Below, in pieces: positions 1 to 6,650 of a DNA stretch of 17,514 bases (position 1 is the stretch's first letter; the number at the start of each line of letters is the position of its first letter). Source of the DNA: Bacillota bacterium. GTDB taxonomy: Bacteria > Bacillota > Clostridia > Christensenellales > CAG-138. A model generated the notes under the pieces. It saw only the letters and a list, made by a program, of their open reading frames with translations. It made no database searches and had not been told where the DNA came from. The translations under genes and the position numbers were made by a program. Where the stretch lies: assembly GCA_023416895.1 (NCBI GenBank), contig JAEZGQ010000246.1, forward strand, positions 1 through 17,514, given 5' to 3'.

Positions 1-869
1 AGCGGTTCGGCGGGAAGCTCGTAATCGTCATATTCCGGAGCATCATAAGCGCCTTTGCCTTGAAAGGAAAGCGACTGTGTATTCTTTTTCGGCTCACCAC
101 GCTTCTTTTCGATGGCGCCCGACATAGGAAGAAAATTCAGTTCGCCATCCGCGTTTTTGACCTTTCGCGCATCCGCCTGCAAAATGGCTTCCTGCTTTGC
201 GGCGCGCCTGCTTTGTTTCACTGGCGATGCGGGTTTGTTTGCCTCTTGGGAAAGATCCTCCGTATAAAGGGTTCCCCCACGGTCGAAAAGTTCCGTTACG
301 TTTTCAACGCCGGCCTTGATGGTTTCTCCAACTCTCTCCCCCGTCTTTTTCAGGGAAATTCTTGTGATGATGAGCATGCAAATGACGACGCCCGCAATGT
401 AGAAAATATAACTCCCTACCGTGCCGAGGAGATGGAGCGAAGGATACGCGACGAGCGCACCGAGAAAACCACCGCCCACACGGCTTTCCTTGCCGAGCGT
501 ATAAGCGTCTTTGATGAATTGCAAAAGGGTGATGTTTTCGACCGTGTTCCGTTTGAAAATATGGAACAGCACCATAAGAAAAAATACGCCGAACAAGCAG
601 GTAATGAAAGTGGAAGCTTTCATGGCCTTTTTCGTTACGGCGATCACGAAAATACCAAGTGCTATGGTCAGCACAGGTAACCCATAGCCAAGTAGACCCG
701 TAAGGCCAAAAAGAAAGCTGCTGATCGCCGTGCCCACGATGCCTACGGCGTCGGAATAAAGGCTTACAGCAAAAAACAGGCCAAACGCTATAAAAAGAAC
801 ACCCCAAACCTCACGTTTGGTCTGCGCGCGCTGTGCCGTTGCTGTAGTTTTCGCCTTCTTTGCAGCCAT
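1..869 (-). CDS. ftsK: FtsK/SpoIIIE DNA translocase, N-terminal membrane part (truncated by window edge)
   Basis: Partial gene reading leftward off the window, 289 codons visible. The product begins MAAKKAKTTATAQRAQ. It has a short basic cytoplasmic start, then hydrophobic segments at about residues 21-39, 48-79, 87-104 and 134-170, matching the 4-TM membrane anchor of FtsK/SpoIIIE. A basic, Glu/Lys-rich linker follows from about residue 172. The RecA-like motor and gamma domain would lie beyond the left edge, so the family call rests on the membrane part and the linker. FtsK/SpoIIIE proteins sit at the division septum and pump chromosomal DNA clear of it. The ATG at 867-869 is preceded by AGAGAGGTG about 7 nt upstream. 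A GntR gene lies upstream but ends in its own terminator, so ftsK is probably transcribed alone from the promoter near 978. Confidence 0.82.
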   Translation of the reverse strand, partial: MAAKKAKTTATAQRAQTKREVWGVLFIAFGLFFAVSLYSDAVGIVGTAISSFLFGLTGLLGYGLPVLTIALGIFVIAVTKKAMKASTFITCLFGVFFLMVLFHIFKRNTVENITLLQFIKDAYTLGKESRVGGGFLGALVAYPSLHLLGTVGSYIFYIAGVVICMLIITRISLKKTGERVGETIKAGVENVTELFDRGGTLYTEDLSQEANKPASPVKQSRRAAKQEAILQADARKVKNADGELNFLPMSGAIEKKRGEPKKNTQSLSFQGKGAYDAPEYDDYELPAEP

Positions 870-889
870 ACAAACACCTCTCTATTTAA

Positions 890-906
890 GCATAGCGCCG
901 CTATGC
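890..906 (-). promoter_or_regulatory. Hairpin in the ftsK leader
   Basis: GCATAGC-GCC-GCTATGC is a perfect 7-bp stem with a 3-nt loop, ending about 20 nt before the ftsK start codon and just upstream of the ribosome site. Its outer sequence TTAAGCATAG (886-895) is repeated as an exact 10-nt inverted copy at 967-976, at the predicted transcription start. It could act as RNA structure or as paired protein-binding sites. There is no T-run, so it is not a terminator. Confidence 0.45.
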
Positions 907-977
907 CAACCGGCGACAACGCTGAAACGACCGAAACATACCGCTTGGGCAGTTCGGATTCGTGTACTATGCTTAAC

Positions 978-1006
978 ATTATAGCTCATTTTTGAAGCGG
1001 ATTAAA
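978..1006 (-). promoter_or_regulatory. Candidate sigma-A promoter for ftsK
   Basis: On the minus strand there is a perfect TATAAT at 978-983, with a weak -35 TTTAAT (1001-1006) 17 bp upstream. Transcription would start near 971, giving a leader of about 100 nt before the ftsK ATG. That leader holds the hairpin described separately. The perfect -10 and its place between the GntR terminator and ftsK support it; the -35 is poor. Confidence 0.5.
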
Positions 1007-1034
1007 GGAGCAAATCCCTTCGCTCGTGCATTCG

Positions 1035-1064
1035 CAAAAAAGCTCCGTATAAAACGGAGCTTCG
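1035..1064 (-). terminator. Intrinsic terminator of the GntR gene
   Basis: On the minus strand AAGCTCCG-TTTTATA-CGGAGCTT forms a perfect 8-bp stem (1040-1062), followed directly by a T-run (plus-strand A-run 1036-1041). It lies about 25 bp past the GntR stop codon and separates that gene from ftsK. Confidence 0.85.
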
Positions 1065-1086
1065 AAGCACTCGGTGTACAAGAAAA

Positions 1087-1758
1087 TCAGGAGAGCAGCG
1101 GCGAACGCAAAAGGAGAATTTTCGTTTTCTCCAAATGTGTGCGAAGCACGGCGGTTGCAAGCTCGGCATCCTTGCTGCGGCAGGCATCGATGAGCGCGCG
1201 GTGATCTTCGATGGAGCGAAGCTCTTCGTCGTTTTGCTCGGTATAAAACGGGTGAATGTAGCGATCGACGTTTGCGTGGAACTGGTCGATAAGCGAAAGC
1301 AACACCTGATTGTCACACGGCTCATATAGAGAAAAATGCAGATGAAGGTTCAACTCATCGAGGCGGTTGTAGTTTTTTTCGTTAGCGTATTCTTCAAGAA
1401 GCGCGTAGGCCTTTTCCAAATCCTCCGGTTTGATGTGGGGCAGCGCCGCGCGGATGGCGCCGGTTTCAAGCATGATGCGCGTATCCATAACGTTTTCCAT
1501 TTCGTGCTTGGAAAGCTTTGATACCACAACGCCGCGGTTTGGGTAAATGCGTACCAGGCCTTGCGCTTCAAGCTGGCGAAACGCCTCGCGTACGGGTATG
1601 TGGCTCACGCTCAGTGCCGCCGAAATTTCATCTTGGCGCAAAGGCATGTCGCCGGGCAGAACGCCGCGTACAATCGCGGTGCGGATCACCTGAAAAACCC
1701 AGTCTCGCGCCGCCATGGATTTCGGCTGCATTTCGGACGCGATTTTTTTAAGTTCCAT
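1087..1758 (-). CDS. GntR-family transcriptional regulator, FadR/FCD subfamily
   Basis: Product of 223 residues. The N-terminal winged helix-turn-helix spans about residues 15-82, with the typical GntR recognition segment SVSHIPVREAFRQLEAQGLV. The all-helical FCD ligand domain runs from about 88 to 215. Its usual metal-ligand set is visible as N137, H141, H186 and H208, so the effector is probably a carboxylate or sugar acid bound through a metal ion. Proteins of this type are dimers that mostly repress catabolic or transport genes. The start chosen (MELKKIASEM) has AAGGAAGTG about 6 nt upstream. An in-frame ATG at 1810-1812 would add 18 residues of unconserved look, with a weaker AGGA. The neighbours (PBP upstream, ftsK downstream) are separated by terminators and give no clue to its target. 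Autoregulation is possible. Confidence 0.9.
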   Translation of the reverse strand: MELKKIASEMQPKSMAARDWVFQVIRTAIVRGVLPGDMPLRQDEISAALSVSHIPVREAFRQLEAQGLVRIYPNRGVVVSKLSKHEMENVMDTRIMLETGAIRAALPHIKPEDLEKAYALLEEYANEKNYNRLDELNLHLHFSLYEPCDNQVLLSLIDQFHANVDRYIHPFYTEQNDEELRSIEDHRALIDACRSKDAELATAVLRTHLEKTKILLLRSPLLS

Positions 1759-1829
1759 TTGCTGCACTTCCTTAAAAAGATGAGGATTGGTCAAAAAGAG
1801 CCGATTCGGCATAGATCCTGTACATGAAT

Positions 1830-1858
1830 ATATTACTTATAAATTTCATGTCCGTCAA
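1830..1858 (-). promoter_or_regulatory. Candidate promoter of the GntR gene, with a nearby palindrome
   Basis: On the minus strand TTGACG (1853-1858) and TAATAT (1830-1835) are 17 bp apart, a good -35 with a fair -10. Transcription would begin near 1823. A perfect 11-bp palindrome GCCGATTCGGC lies just downstream at 1800-1810 and could be an operator. The promoter begins right after the terminator of the upstream PBP gene. Confidence 0.5.
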
Positions 1859-1886
1859 GGAAAAGTGGCGCGCCAACGCGCGCCAC
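1859..1886 (-). terminator. Intrinsic terminator of the class A PBP gene
   Basis: GTGGCGCG-CGTTGG-CGCGCCAC on the minus strand is a perfect 8-bp, very GC-rich stem (1865-1886), followed by TTTTCC. The T-run is short but the stem is strong. It lies 25 bp after the PBP stop codon. Confidence 0.7.
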
Positions 1887-1911
1887 CCAGTGCGCTTTTA
1901 CCTAAACTCGG

Positions 1912-4287
1912 TTATGGTGTTGTTTCAATTTTTAAATCCGGCTGCACACCGTCATCTCCAAGGGTTATATCTTGATAGCTTCGCTGCGGTATGATGACGC
2001 CTATTTTTGTGGAGGAAGGACCTGTTACCTCTTTGCCGTTGATCGTCAGCTCCGGGTGTACGGGAACCACATAATAAAGGCAGCTTGTGCCGGGTGCGGC
2101 GCTCCTATCCACATATTCTATGCTCTTTTCACCTTTCCATTGGCTTACGAGCACAGGCGTTCCCGCCGCTTCTCTGTACAGGCGGTATTCCACATAGTCT
2201 TGGCGAGCGGTAAAGCTGATTTGCGGATAGCCGTCGGCGCTTAACGTAACTTTGAAATTTGCCGCGGGAAACGGCACCGTCCAATAATCGCTCTGCTTGT
2301 TGGGCTGCGTTCCTTCCACAAAAAGCTCAGTCGTTATGCTCTTTTTTGGCGTCAGTGCGCTTGCAAGAAGCGCCGTATGCTCCGCTTCAAGCGCATGAAG
2401 GTCGATTTTGCACTCCACGATACCGGAGGGCATCACAAAATCAGGCGCAGTGGTATTTTCGTACAGTTTGCTGAAAATGCTCCGCAAAATAAGTGCCGGG
2501 TAAGTGCCGCCCGTGACGTTTGAGGGCAACGCTTCCCCGTTTTCCGAGCTGTCGTATCCCATCCATACGACGGCGGTATACTGCGGGTTATACGCGGCCA
2601 TCCATGCATCGCGGTTACCGTTCTCATCGCCTACGGTACCGGTTTTTCCTGCAAGCGGTATAGCAAGCTCGCCCAGCCGGCGCCCCGTTCCCTCGCTGAT
2701 GGCGCTTTCAAGCATACTGGTGAGAATGTAGTTGTTTTGCTCGCTGATGATGCGCTTTTGCTCGGGCTGGTATTCATAAAGCACGTTTCCGCTGGCGTCC
2801 GTGATTTTTTTGATGAGCGTAGGCGCGCTGTACGCCCCGCCGGAAGCAAAGCAGGAATATGCGCCGGCGATTTGCCATGGAGAAACCCCGTAAGTAAAGC
2901 CTCCAAGGGCAAGCGTAAGGCTCGTATCCTCTTCCACAAAACGTATGCCGCATTCCTCGGCAAGGCTTTTGCCGGCATTTACACCGATTTGGTAAAGCAC
3001 TTTCACTGCCGGAACATTAAGTGACCGTTTAACGGCTTCGCGCAAGGTCACCCATCCGTAATATTTGTCGCCGAAATTGCTCGGCGTATAGCCGTTAAAA
3101 TCCGTCGGCTCATCAAGCAGCATGCTCGCGGCCGTAAAACCGTATTGCTCAAGCGCGGGTGCGTATACGATTACAGGCTTTATTACGGAACCCGGCTGGC
3201 GGCGAATCGCTGTAGCGCGGTTAAATGCCATAGGTGTGGTGCTTTCCCTCCCGCCGACAAGCGCCACTACAAGCCCCGTGTTGGCTTGTTGAATCACAAG
3301 CGCCCCTTCACAGTCCTCCGTGGGGAACATTGCTTTGTCAGAAAAAACCGCCTCGCAATATTGCTGGAGCTCGGTATCCATGGCCGTATAGATGCGGTAT
3401 CCGCCCGTTAAAAGCGCATCCGAATCTACTCCCAAAAGTTTTGCTGCATCCGACAAAGCCTGATCCACGTAATACCCACGCTTTGCCTGCACATCCGGGT
3501 TGTGTACAATCACGGCCGCCTCGGCCTGCGCGCTTTCTTTTTCCGCTTCCGTAAGGTAACCCTGCTCGCACATAAGCGACAGCACAAGATTGCGCCGTCC
3601 CAAAGACGCTTCAAAATTCAGATGCGGCGCAAATTTTACGGTAGATTTGAGAACGCCCGCGAGCATGGCCCCCTGCGCGGCCGTCAAGTCATGCGCATGC
3701 ACGCCAAAATAGCCAAGCGCTGCAGCCTCGATGCCGTAATATCCGCCTCCAAAATAGACGTAGTTAAGGTACATTTCCATGATTTCATCTTTTGAGTACC
3801 GCTGCTCCATTTGATAGGCAAGCACCGCTTCTTCGAGCTTGCGGGATATGGTTTTTTCCGAGGTCAAATGGCTGAGCTTTATGAGCTGCTGGCTGATGGT
3901 GGAAGCGCCCTGCACATAGCTTCCCGCTTTAATGTCCTGCCATACGGCACCGAAAATGCGTATGATGTCAACGCCGAAATGTTCATAAAACCGCGCATCC
4001 TCAGCGCTCACAAAAGCTTTTACCACAATATCGGGAACCTCCGAAAGCGGTATCCATACGCGGTCTTCTAACCCGTGAAGGCGTGTATATTCGTTCCCCT
4101 GCGTGTCGTAAACGATGAGCGTTTGTTCCACATCGAGGATTTTATGTGCGTCAAATTTGTTCCAAGCATCTAAGTTTAAAATTTTGACCGCAAAAAAAAG
4201 CACGAATGCGGCGACCGCAACGAACAACGTGAAAAACAACCCTTTAAAGAGTCGTTTGATTCCACCCCGTTTTTTTTGTTTTTTCAT
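1912..4287 (-). CDS. Class A penicillin-binding protein (bifunctional glycosyltransferase/transpeptidase, PBP1A type)
   Basis: Product of 791 residues that polymerises and cross-links peptidoglycan outside the membrane. It has a very basic start, then one membrane anchor at about 17-35. The GT51 glycosyltransferase domain follows, with motifs SAEDARFYEHFGVD (catalytic Glu at about 96), GASTISQQLIK (about 127-137) and YLNYVYFGGGYYGIEAAALG (about 173-192). The transpeptidase domain shows the serine motif SVIK (367-370), SLN (422-424) and KTG (548-550), so both active sites look intact. A C-terminal extension of about 150 residues includes a fibronectin-III-like stretch (about 690-765). The ATG at 4285-4287 has a strong GGGGAGG about 8 nt upstream; an in-frame TTG 24 nt further up is less likely. 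A terminator lies on either side, so the gene seems monocistronic. A TATACT at 4351-4356, in the T-run of the upstream terminator, might be its -10. Confidence 0.95.
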   Translation of the reverse strand: MKKQKKRGGIKRLFKGLFFTLFVAVAAFVLFFAVKILNLDAWNKFDAHKILDVEQTLIVYDTQGNEYTRLHGLEDRVWIPLSEVPDIVVKAFVSAEDARFYEHFGVDIIRIFGAVWQDIKAGSYVQGASTISQQLIKLSHLTSEKTISRKLEEAVLAYQMEQRYSKDEIMEMYLNYVYFGGGYYGIEAAALGYFGVHAHDLTAAQGAMLAGVLKSTVKFAPHLNFEASLGRRNLVLSLMCEQGYLTEAEKESAQAEAAVIVHNPDVQAKRGYYVDQALSDAAKLLGVDSDALLTGGYRIYTAMDTELQQYCEAVFSDKAMFPTEDCEGALVIQQANTGLVVALVGGRESTTPMAFNRATAIRRQPGSVIKPVIVYAPALEQYGFTAASMLLDEPTDFNGYTPSNFGDKYYGWVTLREAVKRSLNVPAVKVLYQIGVNAGKSLAEECGIRFVEEDTSLTLALGGFTYGVSPWQIAGAYSCFASGGAYSAPTLIKKITDASGNVLYEYQPEQKRIISEQNNYILTSMLESAISEGTGRRLGELAIPLAGKTGTVGDENGNRDAWMAAYNPQYTAVVWMGYDSSENGEALPSNVTGGTYPALILRSIFSKLYENTTAPDFVMPSGIVECKIDLHALEAEHTALLASALTPKKSITTELFVEGTQPNKQSDYWTVPFPAANFKVTLSADGYPQISFTARQDYVEYRLYREAAGTPVLVSQWKGEKSIEYVDRSAAPGTSCLYYVVPVHPELTINGKEVTGPSSTKIGVIIPQRSYQDITLGDDGVQPDLKIETTP

Positions 4288-4353
4288 AGAGAACGCCTCC
4301 CCGATCCGCAATTGATACCATTTTTATGATTGCCGTTTTTATGGGAGGTTAGT

Positions 4354-4394
4354 ATAAAAACAAAACAAAAAAACCGAAACCAATGTGGTTTCGG
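4354..4394 (-). terminator. Intrinsic terminator of the DUF5685/J-protein/membrane-protein operon
   Basis: On the minus strand CCGAAACC-ACATT-GGTTTCGG is a perfect 8-bp stem (4374-4394), followed by a long T-rich tract (4354-4373 on the plus strand is almost all A). It starts 17 bp after the stop codon of the membrane-protein gene and is among the clearest terminators here. Confidence 0.92.
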
Positions 4395-4411
4395 AATGCG
4401 CACAATAAGGT

Positions 4412-4951
4412 TTATTTTCTTGGGAGCAGGCTGTTGCGAATACGGGTTTCGTAAAACCGCTGGCAGATGAGAAATACCGCGGCGTAAGCGGCAAAAGCCG
4501 CCTCCAAAACAAGCACCGCCGCATATACGGGAAGACCGAACGGGATGTTTTCGAGAATGTTAAACCCGAGTAGATAGAACGCCGCAACCGCGCCGACAGC
4601 CGTAAAAACGCTGCAATAAAGCAGATAAGAAACAAAACGTATAAAGCGGTCACGCAGGTGGACTTGCGCAAACGCCTTAAAAATCCCAAAATGCCCAAGC
4701 AGCGCAAAAAACGGAATCAGCGAGAGCTTATCGGGGATCAGCAAAAACGCAAGGAGCGAAGACGCGATGTAGGAAAGAATCGCGATTCCATAGATTCCTT
4801 CGTATGACAGCGCGTACACAAACAGCGAAGCAATGAAATAACAGGCAAGCTTACCCGTCGGCAAAACCGTAGCCGCATATAGCATGAGTACGGTGAGCGA
4901 AACAACCATGGCACCAAGCGTTATTTGTTTTGAAACAGCAAGCTTTCGCAT
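4412..4951 (-). CDS. Conserved small integral membrane protein, function unknown
   Basis: Product of 179 residues, almost entirely hydrophobic, with about five or six membrane segments. It has a short basic start (MRKLAVSKQ), a conserved-looking LPTGKLACYF near residue 33 and a basic C-terminal tail. The length and the first-helix pattern faintly recall ECF-transporter S components, but no substrate signature is visible and I do not assign that function. It is the last gene of the operon. The J-protein stop codon lies at 4961-4963, and an in-frame GTG at 4958-4960 abuts it directly. The ATG at 4949-4951 is preferred on codon type, but neither start has a good ribosome site, so translation is probably coupled to the J-protein gene. 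What can be inferred is a membrane partner for the two soluble proteins encoded with it. Confidence 0.78.
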   Translation of the reverse strand: MRKLAVSKQITLGAMVVSLTVLMLYAATVLPTGKLACYFIASLFVYALSYEGIYGIAILSYIASSLLAFLLIPDKLSLIPFFALLGHFGIFKAFAQVHLRDRFIRFVSYLLYCSVFTAVGAVAAFYLLGFNILENIPFGLPVYAAVLVLEAAFAAYAAVFLICQRFYETRIRNSLLPRK

Positions 4952-4960
4952 AGTACGCAC

Positions 4961-5602
4961 TCAGCAGCAGGGAATCAGGTCGCCGCCGCAGCTTTCACAG
5001 CAGCAGTCCGCGCAAAGAAGGCCTGTACAAACGTCACAGCCGGAAACGCCGCGCGTATAGCCACCGCTATACCCGCCGCGCGTATAAGGGCTGCCGGAAC
5101 TGCGGACAGATTGATAAGCGGCATTGTATTCCGAATTGCCTGGTTCCTGCTGCACGGCTCTCCCAAAATAATCGTGGGCCTTATCGTACCAGCCCTGCCG
5201 AAGGTATACGACGCCGTACAGATAATACCACTCGGCGTTTCGTACGGGTATGCCATCGAGCACCGCACGGGCGGCCTGAATGTTGTTTTGGTTAATGAAC
5301 AAGCGCGCGCGTGCAAAATCCTGCGCGTTCGGGCCGGAATAAGAGCCTCCGCTGCCGCTGTAGCTTTGGCCGCCCGCGCGTCCTTCGCTGTACGAGGACG
5401 AAGCGGAGCGTGACGAGCCTTTTTTTGTAAGAAATTCGTATGCGGCATTGATTTCAACGAGTTTTTCGTTGGCAAGCTCCTTGAGATCGCTGTCACTATA
5501 CTTGTCCGGATGGTATTTTTTCACAAGGCTAAGATAGGCGGCGCGTATCTCCTCCTGCGTCGCGTCCTCGCGAACGCCGAGTACCTTATAGGGATTGTTC
5601 AT
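4961..5602 (-). CDS. J-domain protein with TPR-like middle and cysteine-rich C-terminus
   Basis: Product of 213 residues. An N-terminal J domain (about 3-62) has an intact HPD motif at 31-33, so it should be able to stimulate the ATPase of an Hsp70 (DnaK). A Ser/Gly/Tyr linker (about 63-92) follows, then a TPR-like helical region (about 93-152) including LYGVVYLRQGWYDKAHDYFG. A second Gly/Tyr linker leads to a tail with nine Cys in the last 25 residues (C189, C192, C197, C200-202, C205, C212, C213), which suggests metal binding or a redox-active cluster. It lacks the G/F region, zinc finger and client-binding domains of true DnaJ, so it is a specialised co-chaperone. The start at 5600-5602 has GGGAGGG about 4 nt upstream and overlaps the end of the DUF5685 gene by 17 nt, indicating coupling. 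Confidence 0.88.
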   Translation of the reverse strand: MNNPYKVLGVREDATQEEIRAAYLSLVKKYHPDKYSDSDLKELANEKLVEINAAYEFLTKKGSSRSASSSYSEGRAGGQSYSGSGGSYSGPNAQDFARARLFINQNNIQAARAVLDGIPVRNAEWYYLYGVVYLRQGWYDKAHDYFGRAVQQEPGNSEYNAAYQSVRSSGSPYTRGGYSGGYTRGVSGCDVCTGLLCADCCCESCGGDLIPCC

Positions 5603-6428
5603 GGTTCCCTCCCAAAAGCCGCTTCGTTTTCTCCGCGCAGCCCACATACATAATGTTATCCAAAACGCCCTTGTTCGATTTTAAATCGAGCAGTTCGTAA
5701 GCGTTGATGGCTTCGTTGAGGCAATAATATAGGTTGAAGCGCGCGCGCTCCTCGTCTGCGCCGGAAGCAAGAAAAGGGTTGTAAGAACCGTTTTTTTGAT
5801 CCTTTTCCCGGTCGTCCCACGCATCGGCAAAATAAATCCATTTGCCGAGGTTATAGGCAAGGCCGGATGCCGCAACCCTGTCGGCGGCGCTAAGCCCAGG
5901 CGCAAGCGCAACTGCGCCTTTTAAAACAGATGCAAAGGTGTCGGCCGCAGCATCAAGCTCCGCGCAGCGCTCCTTTTCAAGCGCATGAAGCTTTTTCAGC
6001 CCGTTTTCTACGATCTCGGCAAGCGCTTGGTTTTTCCTACGGGCCTTTTTGAAAGCGCCGGAAAGCGCCGTGCTTGCGGCCGCACCCATAAGCCGTTTCT
6101 CATCTTGCCAGTCGTCAAGCATTTTATAATATGAAAGCAGTACCTCATAATCTGCCGCAAAGGCAAGGGACTCGTTGTATTTTGCAATGGGGCGCTTGCG
6201 CAAAAAAAGCTTGTATGCGCAGTGTCCTTCATAAAAAGGTTCCGCGAACGGATCGTTGAGCCCGCAAAGGAGAATTGCGAGAAACGTGCAATCATAATTG
6301 AGGGTAAGCCTTGCGGTTTCACCAAAATTTACCTTCACAGCCTTGCACAGCCCGCAGTAATAGGCGCGGTACTGTTTAAGCTCCCGCACCTTAAGTTCGT
6401 CCTGATTTGGGGCGACGTAGCCGAACAT
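5586..6428 (-). CDS. DUF5685-family protein
   Basis: Product of 280 residues with no signal peptide or clear membrane helix. The start MFGYVAPNQDELKVRELKQY and the following YRAYYCGLCKAV (C25, C28) match what I recall of DUF5685, a Clostridia family of unknown function. More conserved-looking Cys follow (C48, C55, C70). Two Asp-rich motifs sit in predicted helices: DDWQDE at 105-110 and DAWDDREKD at 202-210, the second followed by NGSYNPF. The spacing recalls the paired Asp-rich metal/diphosphate motifs of all-helical isoprenoid enzymes; this is inference only. The ATG at 6426-6428 has AGAAGG about 4 nt upstream. It is the first gene of an operon with the J-protein and membrane-protein genes, transcribed away from the BMP gene. 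Confidence 0.85.
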   Translation of the reverse strand: MFGYVAPNQDELKVRELKQYRAYYCGLCKAVKVNFGETARLTLNYDCTFLAILLCGLNDPFAEPFYEGHCAYKLFLRKRPIAKYNESLAFAADYEVLLSYYKMLDDWQDEKRLMGAAASTALSGAFKKARRKNQALAEIVENGLKKLHALEKERCAELDAAADTFASVLKGAVALAPGLSAADRVAASGLAYNLGKWIYFADAWDDREKDQKNGSYNPFLASGADEERARFNLYYCLNEAINAYELLDLKSNKGVLDNIMYVGCAEKTKRLLGGNHEQSL

Positions 6429-6453
6429 CAAACCTTCTGCTTTCTTTTTTGAT

Positions 6454-6481
6454 ATTGTATCATGTTTTAACCATTCTACAA
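6454..6481 (-). promoter_or_regulatory. Candidate promoter of the DUF5685 operon
   Basis: On the minus strand TACAAT (6454-6459) lies 16 bp downstream of TTGTAG (6476-6481). Transcription would start near 6447, giving a leader of about 20 nt. The -10 is one base off consensus and the -35 is weak. Confidence 0.45.
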
Positions 6482-6559
6482 TTCCTTTTTGTCCTGCTTC
6501 TGTCAAAAATGTAAAAAGTAGCGTTACGAATGCCTTCTTTTGGCCAACTGTACATATAT

Positions 6560-6580
6560 TTTTGAAATAGTCTTTCAAAA
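6560..6580. promoter_or_regulatory. Inverted repeat between the divergent DUF5685 and BMP promoters
   Basis: TTTTGAAA-TAGTC-TTTCAAAA is a perfect 8-bp inverted repeat with a 5-bp centre, followed by another ATTTTGAA. It covers the position expected for the -35 of the BMP promoter, as a repressor or activator site would. No cognate regulator can be named. Confidence 0.4.
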
Positions 6581-6601
6581 TTTTGAATCATCTGATAAAA
6601 T
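6572..6601 (+). promoter_or_regulatory. Candidate extended -10 promoter for the BMP lipoprotein gene
   Basis: TGATAAAAT at 6593-6601 is a TGN-extended -10 (TAAAAT). The best -35 is a poor CTTTCA at 6572-6577. Transcription would start near 6608, just before a small perfect hairpin CGTGC-AGAA-GCACG (6611-6624), which would sit at the very 5' end of the message. An AGGAGG ribosome site lies 7-9 nt before the ATG. Confidence 0.45.
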
Positions 6602-6650
6602 GTGTTTGGTCGTGCAGAAGCACGGCAAAACATAATTAGGAGGAATTCCA

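Noticed and set aside
60..680. A 206-codon plus-strand frame at the left end
   Set aside because: The minus strand carries the continuous FtsK membrane domain with ribosome site and unbroken frame to the edge; the plus-strand product has no membrane or domain pattern of its own.
304..807. A minus-strand frame of 167 codons overlapping the ftsK fragment
   Set aside because: It is a different frame of the same strand, rich in His/Arg/Trp, and competes with the clear FtsK frame.
6429..6650. Possible purine or deoxyguanosine riboswitch ahead of the nucleoside transporter
   Set aside because: No conserved core of the purine riboswitch class is visible in this gap; the only structure found is a 5-bp hairpin and an AT-rich inverted repeat.
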